Made by a program: the position numbers and the translations under genes
Source of the DNA: HXMU1420-2 sp040830545
Lineage (GTDB): Bacteria > Pseudomonadota > Alphaproteobacteria > Rhodobacterales > Rhodobacteraceae
Assembly: GCA_040830545.1 (NCBI GenBank)
Contig: JBFOMB010000073.1
Span: 1-64,000 of the forward strand
Direction of reading: 5' to 3'
DNA length: 64,000 nucleotides
Part shown: in pieces, positions 17,031-25,186 of the stretch
How positions within the stretch are numbered: position 1 is the stretch's first letter
Layout: every line of letters begins with the position of its first letter
Notes under the pieces: generated by a model
Database searches by the model: none
Told to the model about the DNA's origin: nothing
Seen by the model: only the letters and a program-made list of their open reading frames with translations

Positions 17031-17402
17031 TCAGTCGTCGCCCCAGCACCGAATGGACCGATCATACAGCGAAGCCTCCAGGATGCAGGTCAGCCGCTCC
17101 AGCGCGATGATCTTTGCCTCTTCGTCGCACAACCCCTCGGTCGCGAGCTCTTTCCAGGCATTGTATTGCGTGTCCGCAACTTCGGCGAATATGACGTCCT
17201 CGGCACGGAAGAACGGACTGCGTTTCATCTGATCAAACGAAGCATCAATCAGCTTCATCGTCTCGATGTCACCGCACCCCTCTGCCCCGCTACGCAATCG
17301 TCCAAGATGAGTGATCATGTCAGACAGGGCATGTGTCGTTTCCGCCTGGGCAGCCCCGACCATGCCCAGGATCAGCCCTGCGGCCATCCACTGTTTCAGC
17401 AT
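17031..17402 (-). CDS. Small secreted hypothetical protein
   Basis: This 123-residue protein has a typical Sec signal peptide (MLKQWMAAGLILGMVGAAQA, likely cut after AQA). The mature part is about 103 residues, contains four cysteines (EGCGD, GLCDE, LTCIL, IRCWG) and is rich in acidic residues. The start at 17402 is chosen because a strong GGAGGA lies 4 nt upstream. The family is not recognised; the cysteines suggest disulfides in the periplasm. It is divergent from nusG, with about 300 bp between them. Confidence 0.75.
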   Translation of the reverse strand: MLKQWMAAGLILGMVGAAQAETTHALSDMITHLGRLRSGAEGCGDIETMKLIDASFDQMKRSPFFRAEDVIFAEVADTQYNAWKELATEGLCDEEAKIIALERLTCILEASLYDRSIRCWGDD

Positions 17403-17618
17403 CCATTCCTCCCCCGAACACCGCAATACAGCCCCGTATTCCGTTCAGGTTGTCCCCGAAGCCACGTGCCGAAACGATGTTTTCCAATGGGCTGAGCCTA
17501 ACAGCGGGCAAAACGATCCGTCAAACCCTGCGTCAGTTGGGATGTGGAACGCGCGCATACGGTGATGCTCTTGATTCGGGTCGCGTCGCGGGGTACATGC
17601 CGCGCTATCCCGAAATGA

Positions 17619-17657
17619 GGCGTGCGCGATTCGAGGCGCACGCCGCTTTTGTGTTTC
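17619..17657 (+). terminator. Terminator-like hairpin in the leader of nusG (possible attenuator)
   Basis: GGCGTGCGC (17619-17627) pairs perfectly with GCGCACGCC (17636-17644) across an 8-nt loop. It is followed by GCTTTTGTGTTT (T-rich 17647-17657). This has the form of an intrinsic terminator on the plus strand. No plus-strand gene lies upstream in 17403-17618 to be terminated; the neighbour at 17031-17402 runs the other way. The hairpin therefore either sits in the nusG transcript leader or closes an RNA not recognised here. Confidence 0.5.
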
Positions 17658-17702
17658 AGACGGACATGCGCCACGGGCGCGAGAACAAGGGCGAATTGGC
17701 AA

Positions 17703-18236
17703 ATGGCGAAACGGTGGTACTCGGTCAGCGTGCTCTCGAATTTCGAGAAGAAGATCGCGGAACAGATCAGGACCGCGGTGGAGGAAAACGGGCTGCAGGA
17801 CGACATTGACGAAGTTCTGGTGCCGACCGAGGAAGTGATCGAGGTGCGTCGCGGCAAAAAGGTAACGACCGAGCGTCGCTTCATGCCGGGCTATGTACTG
17901 GTTCACATGGAAATGTCCGACCAGGGCTATCACCTGATCAACAACATCAACCGCGTCACCGGTTTCCTTGGCCCGCAGGGACGCCCGATGCCGATGCGTG
18001 ACGCCGAGGTGAACCAGATCCTGAACCGCGTGCAGGAAGGCGAAGAAGCACCGCGCACGCTGATCCACTTCGAAGTGGGTGAGAAGGTCAAGGTCAACGA
18101 TGGCCCGTTCGAAGATTTCGATGGCCTGATCGAAGAGGTCGACGACGACGCTCAGCGCCTGAAAGTGTCCGTTTCCATCTTTGGCCGGGAAACCCCGGTG
18201 GAGTTGGAATACACCCAGGTTACAAAACAAAGCTAA
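17703..18236 (+). CDS. nusG: Transcription termination/antitermination factor NusG
   Basis: This 177-residue NusG has an NGN domain (MAKRWYSVSVLSNFEKKIA at the start, RRFMPGYVLVHMEM near 60) and a C-terminal KOW domain (VGEKVKVNDGPF...DGLIEEVD, ending LEYTQVTKQS). Length and motifs are canonical for alphaproteobacteria. It should bind RNA polymerase and couple to Rho or ribosomal protein S10. The start at 17703 is chosen from the conserved N-terminus; the frame extends to 17622 without support. The context is odd: there is no secE upstream and no rplK-rplA downstream, the usual neighbours. It may be the sole nusG relocated, or a second copy. Confidence 0.95.
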   Translation: MAKRWYSVSVLSNFEKKIAEQIRTAVEENGLQDDIDEVLVPTEEVIEVRRGKKVTTERRFMPGYVLVHMEMSDQGYHLINNINRVTGFLGPQGRPMPMRDAEVNQILNRVQEGEEAPRTLIHFEVGEKVKVNDGPFEDFDGLIEEVDDDAQRLKVSVSIFGRETPVELEYTQVTKQS

Positions 18237-18244
18237 GCTTCAAG

Positions 18245-18272
18245 GACCGGGCGCACAAACCTCCGCCCGGTC
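18245..18272 (+). terminator. Hairpin after nusG
   Basis: GACCGGGCG (18245-18253) and CGCCCGGTC (18264-18272) form a perfect 9-bp stem with a 10-nt loop, 8 bp after the nusG stop. The following sequence (TCAATCCC) is not T-rich, so if it ends transcription it does so weakly. Its position fits a nusG terminator that insulates the PadR operon. Confidence 0.6.
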
Positions 18273-18336
18273 TCAATCCCGGACGTATCAGCACCCTGCG
18301 CCAACGAAACCGCGTATCGCTTGTTCGAATCACAAT

Positions 18337-18357
18337 AGATATCTAATAGATATATCT
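18337..18357. promoter_or_regulatory. Paired palindromes directly upstream of the padR start codon
   Basis: Two perfect palindromes, AGATATCT (18337-18344) and AGATATATCT (18348-18357), end exactly at the base before the PadR ATG. There is no Shine-Dalgarno sequence in this AT-rich stretch. It could combine a -10-like element with an autoregulatory operator, and the mRNA may be leaderless. The symmetry is seen; the roles are inferred. Confidence 0.5.
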
Positions 18358-18930
18358 ATGAACGACGTGACGCCGATCCGCAAAACCTCTATCCCGTTGC
18401 TGGGCCTGCTGACCTGGCGACCCATGGCGGGGTACGAGTTGAAGTCTGCTATCGAAGGCAGCCTCGCCAATTTCTGGAGCGAAAGTTACGGACAGCTTTA
18501 CCCGCAACTGGCGGCACTCGAAGCGAGCGGACTGGTTGAAACCGACCCCGACGCACCCAGCGACACCCGCCGCAAGAAGGTTTATCGCATCACGCAGGCA
18601 GGCAGGGATCATCTGGCAGATTGGCTGGACAAGGAACCCCACAGCCGCCCGCCCCGCAACGAATTGCTGATGAAGGTGTTCTTCGGCGCAGAAGGTGATG
18701 CCGATTCCGTTGCCGATCATCTGCACGCATCGCTGGCAGATACAAAACGCACGCTCGCCAAATATCGTGGGATCGAGGCGGACCTGATTCAAAAGGCGAA
18801 AACCCTGCCCAAGGCCAAGCTGTGGCTGATGACGGTCCGCCACGGGATTGCCCATGCACAAACGCATATCGACTGGTGCGAAGACAGTTTGAAGTCCCTG
18901 ACCGACATGATGGAGAATGGTGATGTTTAA
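18358..18930 (+). CDS. PadR-family transcriptional regulator
   Basis: This 190-residue protein has an N-terminal PadR winged helix (SIPLLGLLTWRPMAGYELKSAIE, residues about 11-33; wing DTRRKKVYRITQAG near 75) and a C-terminal Vir_C-like dimerisation helix region (about 105-180). PadR proteins usually repress a nearby catabolic or efflux operon and respond to phenolic or other small ligands. It is the first gene of a three-gene operon: its stop overlaps the next start (18923-18930), and the carotenoid-oxygenase gene follows. No ribosome site precedes its ATG. Confidence 0.88.
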   Translation: MNDVTPIRKTSIPLLGLLTWRPMAGYELKSAIEGSLANFWSESYGQLYPQLAALEASGLVETDPDAPSDTRRKKVYRITQAGRDHLADWLDKEPHSRPPRNELLMKVFFGAEGDADSVADHLHASLADTKRTLAKYRGIEADLIQKAKTLPKAKLWLMTVRHGIAHAQTHIDWCEDSLKSLTDMMENGDV

Positions 18931-19348
18931 ACAGTACGGCCTTGTTGCGGCCACAACCCTCTGCGCGGCAACCAACGCGATGGCGGCAGACCTGACCGTC
19001 CGAATCTCGGGCATAACGTCGACTGCAGGAGAGATTTTTGTCGCGTTGCATGACGGGGCCGAAGGATTCCCGCGCGACCGCAAGATGGTCGAAGGCAAAC
19101 GCAGCGTAGCCGATCCCGCAGGGGTGACAGTGGTGTTCACCGGCCTCGCCGCCGGCGACTATGCAATCGCCGCCTTTTATGACGAGGATGGGGATGGCGA
19201 ACTTTCCACCAACCTCGTGGGCATGCCCCAGGAACCGTTCGGGTTTTCGCAGGACGCGCGCGGCAGTTTCGGACCGCCCAAGTTTGCGGACGCCGCCGTG
19301 ACGGTTGGCGCCGCCGGTGCATCCACCTCGATCACCCTGGCAAAGTAG
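18923..19348 (+). CDS. DUF2141 secreted protein
   Basis: This 141-residue protein has a signal peptide (MFKQYGLVAATTLCAATNAMAA) followed by a beta-rich DUF2141 domain (TVRISGI near residue 25, ALHDGAEGFPR, FYDEDGDGELSTN). The acidic DEDGDGE loop could bind calcium. The start at 18923 is chosen because GGAG lies 8 nt upstream; an in-frame ATG at 18917 has poorer spacing. It overlaps the end of padR by 8 bp and precedes the carotenoid-oxygenase gene by 9 bp. The function of DUF2141 is not established; it is exported together with the oxygenase. Confidence 0.85.
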   Translation: MFKQYGLVAATTLCAATNAMAADLTVRISGITSTAGEIFVALHDGAEGFPRDRKMVEGKRSVADPAGVTVVFTGLAAGDYAIAAFYDEDGDGELSTNLVGMPQEPFGFSQDARGSFGPPKFADAAVTVGAAGASTSITLAK

Positions 19349-19357
19349 AGGGCTGAC

Positions 19358-20863
19358 ATGGACCGTCGCATGTTCCTGCAATCGCTTTCCGCGTCCCTGA
19401 TGGCTGGCACCGTCACCGGTGCCCCGGTTCTGGCCGCCGGTGACAGCTGGAAGGCTGAATTTCAGACCGCCCTGCAATCCAAACCCTGGCTGCTGGGCTA
19501 CCTCGGCACGCAGGCGACGGCTTTTCACGAACAGGATCTGCCGGTCGAAGGCACCCTCCCCCCCGAACTGACCGGCACGCTCTACCGCAATGGCCCCGCG
19601 CGGCATGAAATCGGCGACATGCGTTACCAACACTGGTTTGACGGTGACGGGATGGTCCATGCCTTCCGCTTTGGCGAAGGCCGCGTCAGCCACAAGGCGC
19701 GGATGGTCGAAACCGCGAAATTCCGGCGCGAAACCGAGGCCGGGCGCGCACTGGTCCACGGGTTTGGCACCGCGCTGCCGGGATTAGAGCGGCCCAGCGC
19801 GCCGGACGACCGGAACGTCGCCAACATAAACCTCACGCGCCACAACGGTGAATTGCTGGCCCTGTGGGAGGGCGGGTCCGCCTATCGTCTGGACCCCGAA
19901 ACGCTGGACACGCTGGGCCTCAAGAGCTGGAGCAAGCAAACTGCCGGTGCCCCGTTCAGCGCCCATCCCCGCGTCGATCAGGACGGCACGTTGTGGAACT
20001 TCGGTTATGCCGCCACGTTTGGCGCGCTGCTGATCTATCGCATCTCGCCCGATGGGCAGCTGCGCGATACGGGCGTGTTGCCGATGCAATCCGTGCCGAT
20101 GGTCCACGATTTTGTCATCACCGACCGGCATCTGGTGCTGTTCCTGGCCCCGTTCCGGTTCGACACCGACCTTGCAGGCGCATTCCTGGATCGCTTCGCC
20201 TGGCGGCCTGACGAAGGCGCGCAAATCCTGGTCATCGACAAAAACGATCTGAACGCCGTGCAAACCTTCGACGCACCGCCCTACTGGATCTTCCACTATG
20301 CCAACGGCTTCACGGACGATGCCGGGCGTATCCAGATGAGCGCCCCGGTCTACGATACCCCCGCCATCATGACCGACGGCTTCCGCGAAGTGATGCGCGG
20401 GCGTGAGGGCGCCTTCCCCGGCGCGGCCTACATGACCATGACGCTAGACCCCGCATCCGGGCGATTGGACACCGCCACCCTGCCCGACCTGACCAATGCG
20501 GAATTTCCGCGCATAGACCCGCGCAGGCAGGCGACCCGAAACGGCGTGACCTACACGATGCAGGCGCGCAACCGGGGCATCAATCAGGGTTTTGATACGC
20601 TCGTTCGCATCGACCATCAGCGCGAGCGACTGGACACCTACGGCTACCCCGACACGGAAATGGCTGAAGAGCACGTGTTTGTGCCCCACCCGGACAGCAC
20701 CGCAGAACAAAAAGGCTGGGTTGTTGGCACATCGCTCGACATTGCGAAGCGGCATTCTGTGTTATACGTGTTCAACGCAGAACATATCGCGGACGGTCCG
20801 GTGGCGCGCATGCCCTTGCCCATGGCGATCCCGCTGGGCCTACATGGCAATTTCTACACCTGA
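19358..20863 (+). CDS. Exported carotenoid oxygenase (carotenoid/stilbene cleavage family)
   Basis: This 501-residue member of the RPE65/CCO family has four Fe(II)-binding histidines visible: H203 (SAHPRVD), H250 (MVHDFVI), H313 (IFHYANG) and H496 (GLHGNFY). The N-terminus has a twin-arginine-like signal (DRRMFLQSLSASLMAG...VLAAG), so it should fold in the cytoplasm and be exported. The family cleaves carbon-carbon double bonds of carotenoids, apocarotenoids or lignin-derived stilbenes with O2. The PadR regulator at the operon head hints at a phenolic or stilbene-type substrate (inference). It is complete at both ends. Confidence 0.92.
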   Translation: MDRRMFLQSLSASLMAGTVTGAPVLAAGDSWKAEFQTALQSKPWLLGYLGTQATAFHEQDLPVEGTLPPELTGTLYRNGPARHEIGDMRYQHWFDGDGMVHAFRFGEGRVSHKARMVETAKFRRETEAGRALVHGFGTALPGLERPSAPDDRNVANINLTRHNGELLALWEGGSAYRLDPETLDTLGLKSWSKQTAGAPFSAHPRVDQDGTLWNFGYAATFGALLIYRISPDGQLRDTGVLPMQSVPMVHDFVITDRHLVLFLAPFRFDTDLAGAFLDRFAWRPDEGAQILVIDKNDLNAVQTFDAPPYWIFHYANGFTDDAGRIQMSAPVYDTPAIMTDGFREVMRGREGAFPGAAYMTMTLDPASGRLDTATLPDLTNAEFPRIDPRRQATRNGVTYTMQARNRGINQGFDTLVRIDHQRERLDTYGYPDTEMAEEHVFVPHPDSTAEQKGWVVGTSLDIAKRHSVLYVFNAEHIADGPVARMPLPMAIPLGLHGNFYT

Positions 20864-20884
20864 CCGAATCCGCCGGAACGAGGA

Positions 20885-21238
20885 CTATTCTGCGTCGTCG
20901 TCCTCATCCTCGTCGCCATAGTAAGGCGTCATCTGCGCCACGATCACCGCGTTTTCCGCCAGCGCCCGATCCATCAACCCGCGTTCTTCATCCGGGATGT
21001 CATGGCCAGCGGCCTCACGCTCGGCCAACGTGCCATAGCCGGTGACGTCCAGCGGGGCCAGATCCGCCTGCTTCAGCACAGCAACCGTTTCGCGCACCGC
21101 TTCGGCCTCGACCACGCCGCTGGCATAACACATCAACCCCGCCCCGGTGGACCCGTCGGGCAGGCCATCCTCCGCCTTGCGCCCAACCTGCACGATCAGC
21201 GTGTACACCTGCTGCCGACTTGGTTTCTTCTCCGCCAT
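20885..21238 (-). CDS. Hypothetical protein with acidic tail
   Basis: This 117-residue soluble protein starts MAEKKPSRQQVYTLIVQVGRK and ends in an acidic tail (YYGDEDEDDDAE). The ATG at 21238 has a GGAGGG ribosome site 4 nt upstream; an upstream extension of the frame lacks support. I do not recognise a domain. It converges with the carotenoid-oxygenase gene, leaving 21 bp between stops, and is divergent from the Hint-domain gene across 110 bp. Confidence 0.65.
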   Translation of the reverse strand: MAEKKPSRQQVYTLIVQVGRKAEDGLPDGSTGAGLMCYASGVVEAEAVRETVAVLKQADLAPLDVTGYGTLAEREAAGHDIPDEERGLMDRALAENAVIVAQMTPYYGDEDEDDDAE

Positions 21239-21348
21239 AGTCCCTCCGGTCCAGATACTTCCAATTGTCAGAATTTTGGTTGCCCCGCAAAGGCAATCCT
21301 TAAGCCTTTTGGCCAAATTGTGGCGCCGACCGAGTTAGGGAGGCACCC

Positions 21349-22950
21349 GTGGCCGTCGCAAGCGAATTACCAATTGATACCTCTGCCACGGCCATCGACA
21401 TGGCCAACGCCATATTCGGATCAGGGGTGCAGGTTCTTGGCGCGGATTACACTGGCGCAGGGCGCGCCTCCGGCATTTTCAGCGATGGCGACAGCGTCGC
21501 GCCAGGCGTAACCCCATCTGACACGGGCGTCATCCTGTCCACAGGTAAGGCCACCAGCATCACCAACTCATCCGGTGACGTCAACAAATACGCATATACA
21601 TCCGGCGTTAACCGCACTGCGGGCGACGAAGACCTGACCGAAATGTCCGGGTCCCAAACCTATGACGCCGCCGTGCTGGAGGCATCGTTTGTGCCGCAGG
21701 GTTCCGAATTGACGATGCAGATCACCTTCTCTTCCGAGGAGTATCTGGAATATGTCGGATCGGGATTTAACGATGCGGTCGGCATCTGGGTTAACGGAGA
21801 GCCCGCCCAACTGACCGTCGGCACGGGCGACATCACGATCAACAACATCAACGACGAAAGTAACGAAAACCTTTATATCGACAACGCCGCCAAGGATGAC
21901 GCTTTCAACACCGAAATGGACGGGTTCACAGCGACCTTGACGCTCAAGGCGCCGGTCATTCCGGGCCAGACCAACACGATCAAGATCGCCGTTGCAGACG
22001 CCGGGGACTCCTACTACGACAGTAACCTGATGATCGCCGGGGACTCGGTCCAGACCGCACTGGTTGCCCATGATGACGAGGTTGAGATCAGCGGTCATCA
22101 CGCTGAAAACGTCGACGTTCTGGCCAATGACTTCAGCGCGACAAACTCCACACTTACGATCACGGAAATCAACGGCACACCTGTTTCGGCAGGTGACATG
22201 GTCACGCTCAACTCGGGCGAAGAGGTGCGGTTGAACGCTGACGGCACGCTCAGCTTCACCGGGGACGGAGACCTCGAAACCAACACCCTCAGCTACACGG
22301 TCGAAGATGAGGACGGGAATACCGATGTCGGGTATATCGAACTGACGACCACCCCCTGTTTCACTGCGGGCACGCGGATCGAAACGGATCGCGGGCTGGT
22401 CATGGTCGAAAACCTGAAGGCGGGGGATCGGGTGCGCACCCGCGATGCCGGGTTCCAACCGCTGATCTGGTGTGGGCGGTCAACGGTTCGCGCCAAGGAC
22501 GCTGCCGCGCCTATCCTGATCAAACGCGGCACGTTTGGTGCACACAAGGATACGTCAGTGTCCCCCAATCACCGCATCCTGATCACCAGCCCCCGTGCCG
22601 AGGCATGGTTTGGCACCCGTGACGTGCTGGTTCCGGCCAAGTTTATGGTGAACGGCACCTCCGTTCGCCACAGTTCCACGCGCCAAACAGTGACGTATTT
22701 CCACCTGCTGCTTGAAGAGCACCACATCCTGCGCGGCGACGGATTGTGGAGCGAAAGCTACCAGCCGGGCCCCGAAACCCTGGACACGTTCAGTCCGCAG
22801 ACCAAAGCAGAGCTCGATCAGGTATTGGCCGTATCCGGCGGTCACCCCTACCGCAGCGCGCGCCGATCGTTGCGCCATCACGAAGCACAGCTGCTGGACC
22901 TGTCCTCGGCCCCGATGCCCAGGCATCCGGCCCTCAGCCCGCCAGTGTGA
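21349..22950 (+). CDS. Hint-domain protein with choice-of-anchor L module
   Basis: This 533-residue protein starts at GTG 21349, with GGGAGG 6 nt upstream. Residues about 15-230 match a choice-of-anchor L type domain (ITFSSEEYLEYVGSGFNDAVGIW). Residues about 240-332 form a cadherin/Ig-like beta segment. Residues 337-480 form a Hint (hedgehog/intein) domain with the nucleophile position C337 (PCFTAGTRIET), SPNHRILI and LLEEHHILRGDGLWSESY. There is no Sec signal; such proteins in Rhodobacteraceae are usually acidic, calcium-dependent and probably exported by type I secretion. Autocleavage at C337 is possible but not shown. Confidence 0.88.
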   Translation: MAVASELPIDTSATAIDMANAIFGSGVQVLGADYTGAGRASGIFSDGDSVAPGVTPSDTGVILSTGKATSITNSSGDVNKYAYTSGVNRTAGDEDLTEMSGSQTYDAAVLEASFVPQGSELTMQITFSSEEYLEYVGSGFNDAVGIWVNGEPAQLTVGTGDITINNINDESNENLYIDNAAKDDAFNTEMDGFTATLTLKAPVIPGQTNTIKIAVADAGDSYYDSNLMIAGDSVQTALVAHDDEVEISGHHAENVDVLANDFSATNSTLTITEINGTPVSAGDMVTLNSGEEVRLNADGTLSFTGDGDLETNTLSYTVEDEDGNTDVGYIELTTTPCFTAGTRIETDRGLVMVENLKAGDRVRTRDAGFQPLIWCGRSTVRAKDAAAPILIKRGTFGAHKDTSVSPNHRILITSPRAEAWFGTRDVLVPAKFMVNGTSVRHSSTRQTVTYFHLLLEEHHILRGDGLWSESYQPGPETLDTFSPQTKAELDQVLAVSGGHPYRSARRSLRHHEAQLLDLSSAPMPRHPALSPPV

Positions 22951-22963
22951 ACCGCAACAAGAG

Positions 22964-23007
22964 CACCCGCACAACGCAGCCCCGGACCTGATCCGGGACC
23001 TCTTGCC
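22964..23007. repeat. Dispersed palindromic repeat (CCCGGACCTGATCCGGG type), copy 1
   Basis: This stretch contains CCCGGA-CCTGA-TCCGGG (22981-22997) preceded by CACCCGCAC and followed by ACCTCT. The same order of blocks occurs at 56529-56570. It lies between the Hint gene and the converging thioredoxin gene, so it could also act as a bidirectional terminator hairpin. Confidence 0.6.
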
Positions 23008-23029
23008 TTAGGCTAAGCGGTACCTGAAT

Positions 23030-23452
23030 TTACGACGTGGTCGCCGCCGCCAAAGCCACATCCATCAGCGCCTTGATCTCGTTCTGACCGGTCCCGGCGA
23101 CGATCCGACCCAATTCCTGATCGCCTTTCAGCACGATCAGGGTCGAACGACGCGGAATGCGGCGCGAGGTCGTGACCTCTGCCCGACGGAAGTCATCCCA
23201 ATCGACCCGCACAAATTCGACATGTTCACCATAGGTCGGATTCTGTTGCAGCAACGACAGGATCACACGTTCCTGACGGGCACAGGTGCTGCACCAATCC
23301 GCCGCGTAGTCCACGAATACCGTGCGCCCCTCACCCAGCATCGCGTCAATCATACCGGGCGTGTAGTCCGTGAAACCGGCCCCGGCAAAGGCGGGCCGCG
23401 CCAGCAAAGCAGCGGCGCTGGTGGTCAGAAACAGACGGCGGGACAGTGTCAT
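23030..23452 (-). CDS. Exported thioredoxin-family protein
   Basis: This 140-residue protein has a twin-arginine-like signal (LSRRLFLTTSAAALLARPAFA) followed by a thioredoxin fold with the redox motif C54-S-T-C57 (ADWCSTCARQE) and a cis-Pro-like region (RIPRRSTLIVL). It acts in the periplasm as a disulfide reductase. It lies 20 bp downstream of the CcdA-type gene, which would deliver electrons across the membrane to it, forming a self-contained reducing pair like the split halves of DsbD. Confidence 0.88.
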   Translation of the reverse strand: MTLSRRLFLTTSAAALLARPAFAGAGFTDYTPGMIDAMLGEGRTVFVDYAADWCSTCARQERVILSLLQQNPTYGEHVEFVRVDWDDFRRAEVTTSRRIPRRSTLIVLKGDQELGRIVAGTGQNEIKALMDVALAAATTS

Positions 23453-23472
23453 GGCAGATGCTCCGTGTTTAT

Positions 23473-24195
23473 TCAGAATGCGACAGATAGGTCTTGGAAC
23501 CAGTAGGGCAACGTCTCGACCGCCCAGGCCTCGATCATGTGATGAACACCGCTCAGCAACATGACACCCACGGCAATGAACACGACGCCCATAATCGGCT
23601 TGGATCGTTGCGCCAGCCCGCGCAGCGCATTGGCCCGCGTGCGGATCGCCGATTGCGCGCCCATCCCGATCCCCACGATCAAGGTCGACACGCCCAGCGA
23701 GAAAAACACCATGATCAGGAACGCCCAGCCGAGACTCTGCCCAGCCGAGGCCAGCGCAATTGCGCCACCCAAGGTCGGCCCGATACAGGGGCTCCAGACC
23801 GCACCCAGCAATGCTCCGCCAAGGAACTGCCCCCGCAGACCCGAATTGGCGCCCGATCCAATCTGCGCGTCCGCCGCAGAGGCAAAACCCGCCGTCGCCA
23901 GTTCAAACCGCTGCCCCAGGGCCGGAACCAGCAGGATCACCCCAAACAGGATCATCATGACCGCACCAATCAGGCCCAGCGTCTCTGCATCCAGCCCGAC
24001 GGAATAGCCCACCGTGGCCACAAACATGCCAAAGCCGACAAAGGCCAGGCTCATGCCGGCCGCCAGCGCCAGCGGCCCGCGCCGATCCGCCTGCAACGCT
24101 CCCACCAGAACGATGGGCAGCACCGGCAGAACGCAAGGATTAATCAGCGTCAGAAGGCCCGCGATATATGCGAAAATCAGGTCCATGACCGTCAT
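23473..24195 (-). CDS. CcdA/DsbD-type thiol-disulfide transmembrane protein
   Basis: This 240-residue integral membrane protein has about six helices and the two conserved cysteine motifs of the family: NPCVLPVLP (near residue 20) and WSPCIGPTLGG (near 134). It carries reducing equivalents from cytoplasmic thioredoxin to periplasmic thiol proteins. In the same operon as the exported thioredoxin at 23030-23452, which is its likely partner. No cytochrome c maturation genes are adjacent, so the target may be general. The N-terminal MTVMD has a second ATG three codons in. Confidence 0.9.
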   Translation of the reverse strand: MTVMDLIFAYIAGLLTLINPCVLPVLPIVLVGALQADRRGPLALAAGMSLAFVGFGMFVATVGYSVGLDAETLGLIGAVMMILFGVILLVPALGQRFELATAGFASAADAQIGSGANSGLRGQFLGGALLGAVWSPCIGPTLGGAIALASAGQSLGWAFLIMVFFSLGVSTLIVGIGMGAQSAIRTRANALRGLAQRSKPIMGVVFIAVGVMLLSGVHHMIEAWAVETLPYWFQDLSVAF

Positions 24196-24210
24196 ATAAG
24201 GCGATGATGT

Positions 24211-24237
24211 GGTGGCGGAAAATCAACTCCCGCCACC
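24211..24237 (-). terminator. Hairpin downstream of dapD
   Basis: GGTGGCGG (24211-24218) and CCGCCACC (24230-24237) form a perfect 8-bp stem with an 11-nt loop, in the 85-bp gap between dapD and the ccdA-like gene. There is no T tract on the minus-strand side, so strength is uncertain. Position fits the dapD terminator. Confidence 0.5.
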
Positions 24238-24280
24238 TTCAATTCACATGCGCGTCATGGATTGTTTCGACCGCGCGCGC

Positions 24281-25108
24281 TTAGTCGCGCAGCAGGTCGT
24301 TGATGCCGGTCTTCGACCGCGTCTTTTCATCCACGCGCTTCACGATCACCGCACAATAAAGGTGCACGCCGCCCGTCGACGGCATGGACCCGGCCACGAC
24401 CACCGAATAGGGTGGAACTTCGCCATACATGACCTCACCCGTTTCGCGGTCCACGATCTTGGTCGACTGGCCCAGGAACACACCCATGCCCAGAACCGAG
24501 CCTTCGCGCACGATCACACCTTCAACGACCTCGGACCGCGCACCGATGAAGCAGTTGTCTTCAATGATCGTCGGCCCGGCCTGCATTGGCTCCAGCACGC
24601 CGCCAATCCCGACGCCACCGGACAAGTGAACGTTCTTGCCGATCTGCGCGCAGGACCCGACAGTGGCCCATGTGTCCACCATGGTGCCCTCGTCCACATA
24701 AGCCCCGAGGTTCACGAAAGACGGCATCAGAACCACGCCGGGCGCGATGAAGGCAGATTTGCGAACCACGCAGTTCGGCACGGCACGGAACCCGGCAGCG
24801 CGCCACTGGTTGTCACCCCAGCCTGCAAACTTGCTGTCGACCTTGTCCCACCAACCGCCATTTTGCGGCCCGCCTGCGTGCTGTTCCATATCCTTGATGC
24901 GGAACCCCAATAGCACGGCCTTCTTCGCCCACTGGTTCACGTGCCAGCTGCCGTCACCCTGCTTTTCCGCGACCCGCAACTGTCCACCGTCCAGGGCGTT
25001 TAGCGTATCCTCAATGGCCTCGCGTTGTTCACCTGTTGTTGCGGGTGAAATAGTATCGCGCGCCTCCCAGGCGGCTTCGATGGCAGCTTCCAGCTGGGCG
25101 TTGGACAT
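24281..25108 (-). CDS. dapD: 2,3,4,5-tetrahydropyridine-2,6-dicarboxylate N-succinyltransferase
   Basis: This 275-residue DapD has a left-handed beta-helix built of hexapeptide repeats (RKSAFIAPGVVLMPSFVNLGAYVDEGTMVDTWATVGSCAQIG, given here only as the region near residues 115-160). The DapD signature GGVGIGGVLEP is also present. It transfers succinyl from succinyl-CoA to tetrahydrodipicolinate in lysine and meso-diaminopimelate synthesis. The full length matches the family. The start at 25108 has GGAG 8 nt upstream. Its upstream neighbours on the same strand are an RHH protein and a PLP dehydratase. Confidence 0.96.
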   Translation of the reverse strand: MSNAQLEAAIEAAWEARDTISPATTGEQREAIEDTLNALDGGQLRVAEKQGDGSWHVNQWAKKAVLLGFRIKDMEQHAGGPQNGGWWDKVDSKFAGWGDNQWRAAGFRAVPNCVVRKSAFIAPGVVLMPSFVNLGAYVDEGTMVDTWATVGSCAQIGKNVHLSGGVGIGGVLEPMQAGPTIIEDNCFIGARSEVVEGVIVREGSVLGMGVFLGQSTKIVDRETGEVMYGEVPPYSVVVAGSMPSTGGVHLYCAVIVKRVDEKTRSKTGINDLLRD

Positions 25109-25186
25109 GTCGCAGTCTCCGGGACAGGTTAGATTTTGTGCCTCATAGACCGGAGTGCGTGATGGTGCAACGTGAAGCGCGCGGTG

